A stretch of 64,000 nucleotides of DNA from CAJQQK01 sp049116495 (GCA_049116495.1 JAGDYV010000036.1:55337-119336); one strand, 5' to 3'. Shown: positions 43,073 to 52,531, numbered from the stretch's first letter. Made by a program: numbers and translations. The notes: generated by a model not told the origin, from the sequence alone.

Positions 43073-43834
43073 ATGGTCGCAAACAAGCCCACATCACAAG
43101 TTGCCATGATAACTGGTACGTCGACGGGTCTAGGTCGCGCCACCGCTATAGCGCTCGGTCGTGAAGGCTACGATCTGGCCGTTACTGAGCTCGAACTTGA
43201 GCCCTTGCAAACGCTGCTCGAACATGCCGACCTGGCCGATCGCCGCGTGCTGCCGCTGCAACTTGACCTGCGTGACCAGGACGGCATTGCTCGCACTGTT
43301 GCAAGCGCCATCGATCATTTCGGTCATTTGGACATTGTCGTGAACAATGCCGGGCGTACGTTGAAAAAACCGATCATCGATGTGTCCTGGGACGAATGGG
43401 ATGATGTTATGGCCATCAATCTCAAAGGAGCGTATTTTCTGTCGGCGGTTTTCGCCCGGCACTGCGTCGAAGCTGAGCATCCGGGCGCGATCGTCAATAT
43501 CGCCTCAACGCATGGACTGACCGGAATCGCAGATCGTTCGGTCTATGGGATATCCAAGGGCGGTTTGATCCAGATGACACGAATGATGGCGATCGAGTGG
43601 GTCGACAAGAACATCCGTGTTAACGCCGTGGCGCCAACAACGGTAATGACACCTTCGCGCGAAAAGCTGTTGAGTGATCCGGTGCAGCGAGAAAGAATGC
43701 TAAGCCGGATTCCGATTGGCCGTTTTGCAACCGAAGAAGAAATTGCTGCCGCGGTCTGCTATCTTGTCAGTCCAGGAGCAGGAGCAGTCACCGGACATAC
43801 GCTTGCCGTCGATGGTGGTTTAACTGCAATCTGA
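43073..43834 (+). CDS. SDR family NAD(P)-dependent oxidoreductase
   Basis: 253 residues. TGTSTGLGRA is the cofactor-binding TGxxxGxG motif, NNAGRT the NNAG strand, and the catalytic triad is Ser in NIASTHGLTG and Tyr/Lys in YGISKGG. The C-terminal part ends in the usual GHTLAVDGG. It lies 28 nt after the PanE-like gene and 104 nt before the LLM gene, all on the plus strand. It interconverts an alcohol and a ketone; the substrate is unknown. Confidence 0.92.
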   Translation: MVANKPTSQVAMITGTSTGLGRATAIALGREGYDLAVTELELEPLQTLLEHADLADRRVLPLQLDLRDQDGIARTVASAIDHFGHLDIVVNNAGRTLKKPIIDVSWDEWDDVMAINLKGAYFLSAVFARHCVEAEHPGAIVNIASTHGLTGIADRSVYGISKGGLIQMTRMMAIEWVDKNIRVNAVAPTTVMTPSREKLLSDPVQRERMLSRIPIGRFATEEEIAAAVCYLVSPGAGAVTGHTLAVDGGLTAI

Positions 43835-43938
43835 TTGGATTGCGCGCCAGCGGCAATATCATTTGATGTTGACCCGCGCCAGTATACTCGGTTGAAACTT
43901 GAGAAATGACGACTGTCGAAACGAAGGAAAGCGCCGCT

Positions 43939-44946
43939 ATGCAGTTTGGGCTATTTGGTAGTGCGCAGGCTGCGCGGGGCGGACCCGATGTCGACAGCGG
44001 CGCTGGGTTTCGTCAATTCGTCGAATACAACATCGAGGCCGAAGCACTCGGTTATCACAGCACCTTCGTGGTTGAACATCATTTCACCGGTTTCGGTCAG
44101 ATATCTGCGACGCTGAACCTGTTGACCTGGATTGGCGCACGGACGTCCACGCTACGGCTTGGGACGGCGGTTATGGTTCTGCCTTGGCACAATCCAGTGC
44201 TACTTGCAGAGCAGGTTGCCACACTCGATCTCCTGTCAGGCGGGCGAGTGGATCTCGGTGTTGGCAAGGGCTATCGTCACAATGAATTTGTCGGCTTTGG
44301 CATTCCGATGGAAGAGGCGGACGCGCGCTTTGAAGAAGCGCTTGATGTCATCACCAAAGCCTGGACGAACGAGAAACCCTGGTCACACGAAGGTCCGTTC
44401 TGGAAGTTCAACGATATCGTTGTCGAGCCACCTTCGGCGCAGGTCCCGCATCCGCCGTTCTGGATGGGTGCAGGGAGCGAAAAATCGATTAAACGGGTCG
44501 TCGAACGTGGACATAATCTGTTGTTGGATCAATTCGCATCGATCGAACAGATCGGCGAGCGTGTTGCGTTCTATAAGCGTGAAGTGGAGGCCGCTGGCGG
44601 TACGTTCGATCCCATGAAGGTTGGCGTTGCACGGTCAGTCAACGTCGTCAGCACCGAGGACGATCGGCAGAAGGCAATCGAAGCGCGAGTTGCAGGGATG
44701 CGGCGCATGAGCAAGCTCGCGCAAACGCCAGCTGGGGATAACAAAGCGACACTCGCAACATATGACGAGACCAACGAGGCAGCCGAAGCAGGTGCTTTGT
44801 TCGGTACGCCGGATCAGATTGGCGAAAAACTCGATGCGTTGCATGGTTTCGGGGTGCGCTATTTGCTGTTTAACGCGCCGGGTGGCATCAAGACATTGCG
44901 GCGCTTCGCCGACGACGTTATGCCCGCCTATCGCGACAAGATCTAG
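43939..44946 (+). CDS. LLM class flavin-dependent oxidoreductase, paralogue A
   Basis: 335 residues from ATG 43939 (AAGGAA upstream); an ATG at 43906 would add 11 residues, but the paralogue at 48896 starts at the equivalent MKFGLFGSA. Luciferase-fold motifs: MQFGLFGSAQ, GYHSTFVVEHHFTGFGQ, LRLGTAVMVLPWHNPVLLAE and GGRVDLGVGKGYRHNEF. It would use FMNH2 and O2. It shares length and long blocks of identity with the LLM at 48.9 kb, evidence of a duplication within this region. Confidence 0.9.
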   Translation: MQFGLFGSAQAARGGPDVDSGAGFRQFVEYNIEAEALGYHSTFVVEHHFTGFGQISATLNLLTWIGARTSTLRLGTAVMVLPWHNPVLLAEQVATLDLLSGGRVDLGVGKGYRHNEFVGFGIPMEEADARFEEALDVITKAWTNEKPWSHEGPFWKFNDIVVEPPSAQVPHPPFWMGAGSEKSIKRVVERGHNLLLDQFASIEQIGERVAFYKREVEAAGGTFDPMKVGVARSVNVVSTEDDRQKAIEARVAGMRRMSKLAQTPAGDNKATLATYDETNEAAEAGALFGTPDQIGEKLDALHGFGVRYLLFNAPGGIKTLRRFADDVMPAYRDKI

Positions 44947-44967
44947 TCAAGCGAAGTGGCCGTCGGT

Positions 44968-45873
44968 TCATTCGGCCAGCCGGTCGAATTCCTGGTACAG
45001 GCGGGAAAAATCGATCTCGCTCATGCCCGCGTCCAATGCACGATTGAGCAAAGCCAACGTCTCGGCCGAAAAAGCGGCCGGCGCGCCGAGCGAATTCGCC
45101 ATGGCAACGCCCATACCGAGATCTTTTTGAAGGTTGGCCACACGGGAACGCGCATCCCAGTTTCCCGATAAAATGTGGCGCGGGAAACGAAACTCGCTCA
45201 CGAAGCTGCGTGCGTTGCCATTGTTTATGACGTTGATCGCGGTCGTCAGATCAATACCCGACTTCTCGGCCACCCGGCAGCCTTCAGCGGTTGCCATGAA
45301 GATCGTGTGACAGATCATATTGTGTACGAGCTTCATTGTGTGGCCGGCGCCGCTCGGCCCGACATGAAACACCTTGTCCATATTGGCGATCGCCTCAAGG
45401 GCCGGCGTCAAGCGCGCGAAAGCCACAGCGTCGCCGCCGAACATGAGTGCAAGTTGCCCGTCATCAGCTGCCTGGGCACCGCCGCTCATCCCCGCATCGA
45501 GATACGCCCGCTCGCCTTCTTGCGCCTTCGTTGCTAGCTTTCTCGTATCGTCAGGATGCGATGTCGTGAGGTCAACCAGCACCTGGTCATCTGACACCGC
45601 GGCGAGGACGCCATCTGTACCATCCAGACACATTTCAATTTCCTTGCTGGATGGAACAACGAAGATGACGATGTCGCAAGTCTCAGCCAGTGCGCGTGGC
45701 GATGCCGCAACAAGCGATTCCGGCGCATCATTGAACGGCACAAGCGCCGGAGGCGAAATATCCCAAACGGCAGACAATAATCCGGCAGAAGCGAGGTTTC
45801 GCGCGATACCGCGGCCCATCTGCCCGAGCCCTATGACGCCCACGCGCGGCGGCGATTGAATTGAAGCTGTCAT
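44968..45873 (-). CDS. NAD(P)-dependent oxidoreductase, 3-hydroxyisobutyrate dehydrogenase-like
   Basis: 301 residues. VGVIGLGQMGRGIARNLA is the Rossmann loop, DAGMSGGAQAADDGQLALM the substrate motif and GAGHTMKLVHNMI holds the catalytic Lys. AAGGAG lies eight bases before ATG 45873. It is convergent with LLM paralogue A and lies 30 nt downstream of the DctP-like gene, so the two probably share a transcript. It acts on 3-hydroxy acids or tartronate semialdehyde-like compounds; specificity is not readable. Confidence 0.9.
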   Translation of the reverse strand: MTASIQSPPRVGVIGLGQMGRGIARNLASAGLLSAVWDISPPALVPFNDAPESLVAASPRALAETCDIVIFVVPSSKEIEMCLDGTDGVLAAVSDDQVLVDLTTSHPDDTRKLATKAQEGERAYLDAGMSGGAQAADDGQLALMFGGDAVAFARLTPALEAIANMDKVFHVGPSGAGHTMKLVHNMICHTIFMATAEGCRVAEKSGIDLTTAINVINNGNARSFVSEFRFPRHILSGNWDARSRVANLQKDLGMGVAMANSLGAPAAFSAETLALLNRALDAGMSEIDFSRLYQEFDRLAE

Positions 45874-45903
45874 CAATCGATCTCCTTCTTGAAGGGCGAA
45901 TTT

Positions 45904-46842
45904 TCAGAGATTGCTCACCATGTTCAGGATACGGTTGTCATACTCAGACACCGCTTCGTCGAGTAGCGGCTGAACCGCATCGCGAAAGGCCTGTTGTTCG
46001 TCCTGAGACAGATCCACTATTTTGCCGCCAGCCGCTTTGATCGCCTCGCCAGCCTCACGATCCTCTTCCATGCCGAGTTCACGTTGCACGTCGATTGCGT
46101 CGCGAGCCGCGCGTGACAGCGCTGCCTGCAATTCCTTCGGGTACCCATCATAGCTCTGCTGGTGCACGAAGATCGGCCGCGACAGATAGGAATGACCGGT
46201 CATAGTGTGATGCTTGTGGTAGTTGTGGACGCCATAGGTCACCGTATTGGCGAATGGGTTCTCCTGCGCGTCCAGCGTTCCGTCAGCGATGCCGGCACGG
46301 GCTTCGCTGAGATCCATGATTTTTGGATCCGCGCCGAGCAATTCAAACGTCCGTGCCTGGATTTTGCTCGGCAGTACGCGCAGGCGCAGTCCGTTCAAAT
46401 CGGATGGCGTGTGCACGGGTCTTACGCAATTGGAGACATGACGGAAGCCATTTTCGAAATAACCCAGGATCCGATAGTTCATCTTTGTTTCGAATTCGGC
46501 TTTGTAAATCTGGCCGAGTTCGCCGTCCATCGCCCTGCGTGCCATATCGTTGTCTGCAAATATGAACGGAAGGTCGAGGATCGCGAGATCAGGAATGCGC
46601 GATGTGAAATAACTGGTCGATTGGTAACCCAGAGTTAGAAATCCGCATTCCACAAGCCAGCAAATGTCCTCGGCTTTGTAGCCAAAGTCCATAATATTCC
46701 AGATGTATTTCACCTCGATGTCACTGCCGAACTGGGCTTGCAGTTTTTCGCCAATTCCTTTGAGGGCCTTGCTGAAACACGTGGTTTCGGGCCCGTAACC
46801 GGCCATGCGAATTTCGATCGGTTTCGACACGCGACTTGTCAT
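45904..46842 (-). CDS. DctP-like TRAP solute-binding-fold protein without signal peptide
   Basis: 312 residues of the TRAP transporter binding-protein fold: IRMAGYGPETTCFSKALKGI at the start, LRVLPSKIQARTFELLGADP near 160 and the QENPFANTVTYGVHNYHKH hinge, with the conserved Arg that usually binds the ligand carboxylate in GLRLRVLPS. No hydrophobic leader exists at ATG 46842 or in the frame extended to 46926. No DctQ or DctM membrane subunit occurs in the window. A cytoplasmic ligand-binding or enzymatic role is therefore possible. It lies between a PDC-lactonase-like gene and a HIBADH-like gene. Confidence 0.8.
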   Translation of the reverse strand: MTSRVSKPIEIRMAGYGPETTCFSKALKGIGEKLQAQFGSDIEVKYIWNIMDFGYKAEDICWLVECGFLTLGYQSTSYFTSRIPDLAILDLPFIFADNDMARRAMDGELGQIYKAEFETKMNYRILGYFENGFRHVSNCVRPVHTPSDLNGLRLRVLPSKIQARTFELLGADPKIMDLSEARAGIADGTLDAQENPFANTVTYGVHNYHKHHTMTGHSYLSRPIFVHQQSYDGYPKELQAALSRAARDAIDVQRELGMEEDREAGEAIKAAGGKIVDLSQDEQQAFRDAVQPLLDEAVSEYDNRILNMVSNL

Positions 46843-46946
46843 CGGTCCTCGTTCCGGCCGGCCGGGTAACCGGCCGGCGCATTGTTGTGGAAATTCGCCT
46901 CGACAATGCTCCCTACGCTCAATCAACAGGGCGCGACAATTCTCGG

Positions 46947-47834
46947 TTAGAACCGGAATAGTTTCGCTGGCGTATCAACCATTATCTTCTGGCGCAGCGC
47001 ATCGTCTGTAACCCAATCTCCAAATGCATCGACAAGATCACCGTCGTTCGGATTGACTTTGTATTTATTTGGGTGTGGCCAATCTGTGCCCCACACGATC
47101 CGGTCCTCATTGGCTTCGATCAGCGCATGCGCCATCGGCCGAACGTCATCATACGGCGGCAGGTCAGTTTCACTGACGCGGTTCGCGCCGGAGATTTTGA
47201 TCCAGGTGTTGCCGTCGCGTACGAGATCAAGCAGTGCCTTGAACCCTGGCGCATCGACCCCTGCGGTCGCCGGCTGATACGCAAAGTGCGCGATCGACAT
47301 CGGCACCTTCAACGATTTGAACATCGGCATCATCTCGATGATGTCCTTGCCAGGGAACAGAAACTCAAGATGCCAATTGAACTGTGCAAGACGCTCGGAG
47401 AGTTCCGGCACCTGGGACATTTCGATCGGCATGCCGCCCTTGTTGTCAGTGTTTAGACGAATGCCACGGGCGCCGGCCGCATCGTATTCGGCGATTTCAT
47501 CGTCCGTTATATCCATTGTGGTCGCGATGATCGCGCGGGCGCGATTGGGCGTTTCCGCGTTGAGGTCACGCATGCCGTCCATGATCGCGGCGTTGTCGAC
47601 GCCGTAGGTTGACGGTTGGGTGAAGACGACCCGGTCGACTCCGAGCGTAGTGTGCAGATGTTTCAAATCGTCCAGCGTCGAGTCCGGGGGATTGTAGCCC
47701 CGTGTCGGCGACATCGTGTACCGGTTCTGATCAAAAACATGGACATGCGTATCAACCGAGCCCTTCGGTAACACGGTGGTTGGTTTACGTGGATTGCGGT
47801 CCGGTGCAATACAGTCCTTGATTTCGCTACTCAC
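46947..47834 (-). CDS. Amidohydrolase family protein (2-pyrone-4,6-dicarboxylate lactonase-like)
   Basis: 295 residues, GTG start with AAAGGGAC upstream. VDTHVHVFDQNRYTMSPTRGY near 28 carries the HxH motif in the arrangement of LigI-type lactonases, and late motifs IVWGTDWPHPN and DTPAKLFRF complete the pattern. These enzymes open pyrone or related lactones in aromatic catabolism (protocatechuate/gallate 4,5-cleavage). It is followed by the DctP-like and HIBADH-like genes on the same strand, with an SDR gene 64 nt upstream, suggesting one catabolic unit. Confidence 0.87.
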   Translation of the reverse strand: MSSEIKDCIAPDRNPRKPTTVLPKGSVDTHVHVFDQNRYTMSPTRGYNPPDSTLDDLKHLHTTLGVDRVVFTQPSTYGVDNAAIMDGMRDLNAETPNRARAIIATTMDITDDEIAEYDAAGARGIRLNTDNKGGMPIEMSQVPELSERLAQFNWHLEFLFPGKDIIEMMPMFKSLKVPMSIAHFAYQPATAGVDAPGFKALLDLVRDGNTWIKISGANRVSETDLPPYDDVRPMAHALIEANEDRIVWGTDWPHPNKYKVNPNDGDLVDAFGDWVTDDALRQKIMVDTPAKLFRF

Positions 47835-47898
47835 TTGGTTCGTCCCTTTGCCGAAGTTTGGTGTTCTTCTGAATATTTAATCACGCCGAAAGCCAACG

Positions 47899-48651
47899 TT
47901 AGCCACGACCGATAAATGGCATCTTGGTGGCCATGATTGTCATGAACTGCACGTTGGTATCAAGTGGCAGGCCAGCCATGTAAGACACCGCTCGTCCGCA
48001 CTCGGCTGGATCGAAAACCGCTTCGGCCATCGTCTCGCCGTTAGCTTGCGGAACGCCGTGTTTCATGCGGCCGCCCATTGGTGTATCTGCGTTCCCAATG
48101 TCGAGCTGGCTGCAGGCTATGTCATGCTTGCGCCCGTCAAGTGAGATGCTCTTGGTGAGGCCGGTGATCGCATGCTTCGTCGCCGTATAGGCCACCGTGT
48201 CGGGGCGCGGCGCATGGGCCGAGATCGAACCATTGTTGATGATCCTGCCGCCTTTGGGGTTTTGTGATTTCATTATCTGGATCGCGGCGCGGGCACAAAG
48301 AAATGATCCCGTCAAATTGATATTGACGACGCGCTGCCAATCTTCAACATCAAGCTCTTCCATCGGAACGCGCGGCGCGCCGATCCCGGCGTTGTTGAAC
48401 AGAACATCCAGACGGCCGAATTCGTCTTTGACTTTCGCAAACAGCGCATCGACTTGCACGGGATCCGACACATCACACGTAACAGCCAGCATATCCGGCC
48501 CGGAACTGGCGCCCATCTGTATCGTTTCTTCAAGCGGCTCCAGGCGTCGGCCGGTGAGCACGACATTGCAGCCATCTGCCTGCAGGGAAAGTGCAGCCGC
48601 CTGACCGACGCCCGTCCCCGCACCGGTAATAAGCGCAACTTTTTTGGCCAT
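47899..48651 (-). CDS. SDR family oxidoreductase
   Basis: 250 residues. ALITGAGTGVGQAAA (cofactor loop), FNNAGIG (NNAG), Ser in INNGSISAHAP and the Tyr/Lys pair in AYTATKHAITG are all present. The ATG at 48651 has GAGAGG upstream; the frame extends far upstream but that part overlaps the divergent LLM gene's leader and is not SDR-like. It is the first gene of the minus-strand run to the PDC-lactonase-like, DctP-like and HIBADH-like genes. Confidence 0.92.
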   Translation of the reverse strand: MAKKVALITGAGTGVGQAAALSLQADGCNVVLTGRRLEPLEETIQMGASSGPDMLAVTCDVSDPVQVDALFAKVKDEFGRLDVLFNNAGIGAPRVPMEELDVEDWQRVVNINLTGSFLCARAAIQIMKSQNPKGGRIINNGSISAHAPRPDTVAYTATKHAITGLTKSISLDGRKHDIACSQLDIGNADTPMGGRMKHGVPQANGETMAEAVFDPAECGRAVSYMAGLPLDTNVQFMTIMATKMPFIGRG

Positions 48652-48895
48652 GATGTACGTACCTCTCGCAGATTCAGCTTCTCGATCTGTCGTTCTTAGA
48701 GGTTTCGGCCGATGCAGCCAAGGGTTTCGCTGCAGTGCATGATGGTGAATTTCAATAGACGGATACCTTGGTAACCTTCCAAGTCGTTGAGTGACATCAG
48801 CTGGAAGATATTTGCGTTCGGGTAGATTCGGTGAATATGATCTCGATCGTTGCACCAATTCCTGACAACGTCGATCAGGCCCGGGAGGCAAACAC

Positions 48896-49903
48896 ATGAA
48901 GTTCGGATTGTTCGGTAGCGCCGAGGTGCCACGGGGGCGGCATGATGGTGAGATTGGTCAGGGGTTCTTCGACTTTATCGATCTGAACGTCGAAGCTGAG
49001 GAAGTTGGGTATCATTCAACATTTCTCGTCGAACATCACTTCACGGGGATTGGGCAGGTTTCTGCATCACTGATGCTGCTGACCGGACTAGCGGCCAGAA
49101 CGACGGCGCTTCGGCTCGGAACGGCGGTTGTCGTTCTGCCATGGCACAATCCAATTCTGCTCGCCGAACAGGCCGCAACGCTGGATATCCTGTCGCGCGG
49201 TCGATTGGACTTTGGCGTTGGCCGTGGTTATCGCTATACCGAATTTGCTGGCTTCTGCATGCCCATGGAAGAAGCACAATCGCGTTTTGATGAGGCGTTC
49301 GAGATCTTGGTTAAGGCTTGGACCTCGGATGAAAAATTCTCGCACAAGGGAAATTACTGGTCTTGTGACGACATCATTGTCGAGCCGCCGACAATCCAGA
49401 AACCGCATCCACCGTTGTGGATTGCAGCAGGCAGTCGCCAGTCGATCCGCGCCGTGGCAGCGAGAGGCTGCAACCTGTTGCTGGACCAATTTGCATCCCC
49501 GTCTGAGCTTGGTGAACGCATCGCCTTCTATAAGGCTGAAGTCGAAGCACAAGGACTGGTTTTCGATGCCAATAATGTAGCCGTTGCACGCTATTTTTGC
49601 GTTTCCGATGATCACGCTGAGTTGGACGCTGCATTTGTGCGTCTACAAAAGTCGAATGCCGGGATGGTCAGCCGCTCAAAAGCCCCGGGAGGGGCGCAGT
49701 CACCGTCGCATATCCTGCGCTATACCGATCGTGACGGCGGCCCAACCGCGCAAGCTCTTTATGGCTCAGTCGATCAAGTCGCGGCGCAAATTGAAGAGCT
49801 GCATGCCGTCGGGGTGCGATACATCTTGCTGAACGGGAATGACAACGGTCGCAGTCAGCGAAAATTCGGCCAAACCCTACTGCCGGCGTTTCGAGACAGA
49901 TAA
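48896..49903 (+). CDS. LLM class flavin-dependent oxidoreductase, paralogue B
   Basis: 335 residues, ATG after GGGAGG. Motifs MKFGLFGSAEVPRG, GYHSTFLVEHHFTGIGQ, LRLGTAVVVLPWHNPILLAE and GRLDFGVGRGYRYTEF parallel paralogue A residue for residue over long stretches; they differ mainly in the 240-290 region. FMNH2-dependent oxygenation is expected, with reduced flavin supplied from elsewhere. It is divergent from the SDR gene and precedes the OsmC/acyl-CoA-dehydrogenase-fold pair. Confidence 0.9.
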   Translation: MKFGLFGSAEVPRGRHDGEIGQGFFDFIDLNVEAEEVGYHSTFLVEHHFTGIGQVSASLMLLTGLAARTTALRLGTAVVVLPWHNPILLAEQAATLDILSRGRLDFGVGRGYRYTEFAGFCMPMEEAQSRFDEAFEILVKAWTSDEKFSHKGNYWSCDDIIVEPPTIQKPHPPLWIAAGSRQSIRAVAARGCNLLLDQFASPSELGERIAFYKAEVEAQGLVFDANNVAVARYFCVSDDHAELDAAFVRLQKSNAGMVSRSKAPGGAQSPSHILRYTDRDGGPTAQALYGSVDQVAAQIEELHAVGVRYILLNGNDNGRSQRKFGQTLLPAFRDR

Positions 49904-50095
49904 AGCCCTCAGGCGAGATCTGCTGACGCAGCATTCAGCACGGCGAAAATTGATCCTGCGTACGATTGACGATCGAGCCTGTTCCAACGATCATCAAACA
50001 ACTTCAAGGTGGCCGGATTCAATGAGCGGCGGTGCGAAAGCTGTTCTGAAGGCGCACGATTCAGTAGTTTGGAATCGCAGTAGCAGGAGTCTCGG

Positions 50096-51283
50096 GTGGG
50101 ACGTATCGATTCAATCGAAGGTTCGGGGTTTCCATTGGGCTTCGAGGTGCAAAGCGGAACACAGCGTCCCGCGGTCCTTGGCAACCGAGCCGCCGAGGAT
50201 GTTTTCATCGTTGAAGCTCGTATGTTGCAGGGGCATCAACGCGAAGGGATTGTGAAGGAAGGTGCGAACGGCAGCACTTGGAGACTGACTTGTGACGAGG
50301 GCAAACATCTGAAAGGGACAGATCTTGCGCCGTTTCCGTTAGGCTATTTCAACGCCGGACTGCACTCCGATTTGATCGGGCGTATTCAATCGCTCGCGCA
50401 AACACGATCGATAATGCTGGATCAACTAAATCTGGATCTTCAAAATCACTATTGGCTGACGGGATCTTTCTTCAAGGGTGACGGCGAGGGATTTTCCGAT
50501 CCAGCGACAGCAACGGTGAAAATCAATTCCAAATCCTCGCCTGATGATATCAGATCGTTGATTGATGACGCTATCAAGGCGTCGCCCGCGATGGCGGCGA
50601 TGCGGTTGCCGCTGACAAATACGTTCGCGCTCTATTCGAATGGTCGTCGGCGCACGATTGACGAACTCGCCGCTTCGGATGCGGGTAATGCCTCTGATCC
50701 GTATGTCACCTACAACCAGCCTCCAAAGCCGCTTGCCGAATGGGCTGACAACCACACTCTCGTGCAAAAACTTGATGTCGAAGAGCGTGGTGAAATCACG
50801 CCAGCACAGAACAGTACCGACACCCGGATTATCCGCAACGTTCGCGGTCGCAGTCAGCTTCTGGATTCGTCGGGCATCGTTGAGACGGAGACATGGCTGG
50901 GCTTGCCGGGCATGACGCACTTTGCCCTGAAGTCTGATGAGCGTTCGTCAGCAGCAGTGGCGCCCTGCGGCATGACTTTACAGGCGGCCGGCATCGCATT
51001 TTGCTTCATGACGCAGCTTGGCCGTTACATCGAGCATATGAAGTTCGATATCGAAGGCATTCGCATGGTACAATACAGCCCCTATGCTCTTGTCGAGAGT
51101 GATCGCGGCCTGGAAGGTATTGCTCGGCCAGTTGATACGCATCTATTTCTCAATGGGCGCGCCGACGAAGAGACGTTCGGACGCCTGATGCATATCGCAG
51201 CGCGAACATGCTATCTGCATGCGACACTGGGCGCGACGTTGCCACCGCAAGTCGACATCGAACTCAACGGTGCACGCATTTGA
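50096..51283 (+). CDS. Tandem OsmC-like domain protein
   Basis: 395 residues, GTG start after AGGAG. Two OsmC-like halves are visible. The first half, about 75-215, has FPLGYFNAGLHSDLIGRI, then PDDIRSLIDDAIKASPAM and LPLTNTFALYSNGRR. The second half, about 270-395, has APCGMTLQAAGIAFCF, MTQLGRYIEHMKFDIEGIRM and HIAARTCYLHATL. Only the second half keeps cysteines in the two helices used by OsmC/Ohr peroxidases. Whether it is a thiol peroxidase or a substrate-binding partner is open. It is followed 42 nt later by the acyl-CoA-dehydrogenase-fold gene. Confidence 0.75.
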   Translation: MGRIDSIEGSGFPLGFEVQSGTQRPAVLGNRAAEDVFIVEARMLQGHQREGIVKEGANGSTWRLTCDEGKHLKGTDLAPFPLGYFNAGLHSDLIGRIQSLAQTRSIMLDQLNLDLQNHYWLTGSFFKGDGEGFSDPATATVKINSKSSPDDIRSLIDDAIKASPAMAAMRLPLTNTFALYSNGRRRTIDELAASDAGNASDPYVTYNQPPKPLAEWADNHTLVQKLDVEERGEITPAQNSTDTRIIRNVRGRSQLLDSSGIVETETWLGLPGMTHFALKSDERSSAAVAPCGMTLQAAGIAFCFMTQLGRYIEHMKFDIEGIRMVQYSPYALVESDRGLEGIARPVDTHLFLNGRADEETFGRLMHIAARTCYLHATLGATLPPQVDIELNGARI

Positions 51284-51325
51284 TGGTCCAAATGGTAGTC
51301 GCTCTGCAATTGGCCGAAAACAGCA

Positions 51326-52531
51326 ATGAGCAATGATGACATGAGTGGTCCCCGAACAATTGATGACCAGCGACGCGATGCGGTGAGCCGTGCCAGTCGG
51401 GTGGCCAAAATTTTGAGCAGTGCCTCGCATCGCATCGAAGAGGCACGAGAGCTGCCGGCCGATGTTGTCGATGCGCTTCATGATGAACGTATGTTTCGGC
51501 TGCTATTGCCGCGATCAGTTGGCGGCGATGAAGTCGATCTGCGCACGCATGCGGAGGTTTTGGAGATCTTGGCCAATGCCGACGCAAGCGCGGCATGGTG
51601 CGTCAGCCAGGGCTCCGGATGTGCTATGGGCGTTGCCTACATGCCGCTTGAAGCCGCCAAACGTTTATTCGAGCCGCGCAATGCAGTTTTGGCCTATGGA
51701 GCTGGAATTCAAGGCAAAGCCGTAGCAGTTGATGGCGGTTACCGGGTGACAGGAAAATGGACCTTCGCAAGCGGAAGCATGCATGCAACCGTGCTCGGTG
51801 GTCATAGTTTTGTGGTTGAAGCTGATGGCAGCCCGCGCGTCGACGCCGATGGCAAGAGAGTCGACCGCACACCACTTTTCTTGCGGGAAAAAGCAAAGTT
51901 CGACGATGTGTGGCAAGTCATGGGGCTGAAAGGCACCGGCAGCAACACGTTTTCTGTTGAAGATCTTTTTGTGCCCGAGGATGAGGTACTGGGCCGTGAT
52001 CAGTCCGCGTTTCGGAGTGAGACAGGCACACTTTATCAAATCTCTTCGTTTCTTGGGTACGGTGTTGGCTTTGCGGCGCTACAACTCGGAATTGCCCAAG
52101 GCATGCTGGAAGATCTGACGCAGCTCGCAAGAACCAAGACTGCCCGCGATGCGCCATCATCAATGCGCGAAAGTCCAGTGTTTCAGACTGATCTTGCAAA
52201 AATGGAAGGCCGTTTGCGGGCAGCACGCACCTATTTGCACACAACCGCTGAGAACGTATACAAGCAGGCTGCGGAAGAAAAAGAACTATCGCTCGCTGAC
52301 CGGATGTCGCTTAAGTTGGCGACGGTGCAGACCATCAACGATGCTGTTGAAGTTACCAATGGCGCCTATCGAGCGGCCGGAAGCACGGCAATCCTGCTGT
52401 CGAACAAATTTGAGCGCCGTTTCCGAGATGCCTACTCTGCGTCTCAGCAATTACAAGCACGCTCTACGAATTACCTAACCGTTGGTCGACACTTACTTGG
52501 TCTGGAACCGGACACCATGACGACGTTCTAG
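51326..52531 (+). CDS. Acyl-CoA dehydrogenase-fold flavin monooxygenase (DszC/HsaA-type)
   Basis: 401 residues. ELPADVVDALHDERMFRLLLPRSVGGDEVDL, AAWCVSQGSG, GYRVTGKWTFASGSMHA and VMGLKGTGSNTFSVEDLFVP are characteristic of the flavin-dependent hydroxylases with acyl-CoA dehydrogenase fold (group D monooxygenases), rather than of fatty-acid beta-oxidation enzymes. They oxygenate aromatic or heterocyclic substrates with reduced flavin from a separate reductase. It follows the OsmC-like gene. A paralogue with the same motif set (LLPRSVGGDEV) is at 59.4 kb. Confidence 0.87.
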   Translation: MSNDDMSGPRTIDDQRRDAVSRASRVAKILSSASHRIEEARELPADVVDALHDERMFRLLLPRSVGGDEVDLRTHAEVLEILANADASAAWCVSQGSGCAMGVAYMPLEAAKRLFEPRNAVLAYGAGIQGKAVAVDGGYRVTGKWTFASGSMHATVLGGHSFVVEADGSPRVDADGKRVDRTPLFLREKAKFDDVWQVMGLKGTGSNTFSVEDLFVPEDEVLGRDQSAFRSETGTLYQISSFLGYGVGFAALQLGIAQGMLEDLTQLARTKTARDAPSSMRESPVFQTDLAKMEGRLRAARTYLHTTAENVYKQAAEEKELSLADRMSLKLATVQTINDAVEVTNGAYRAAGSTAILLSNKFERRFRDAYSASQQLQARSTNYLTVGRHLLGLEPDTMTTF

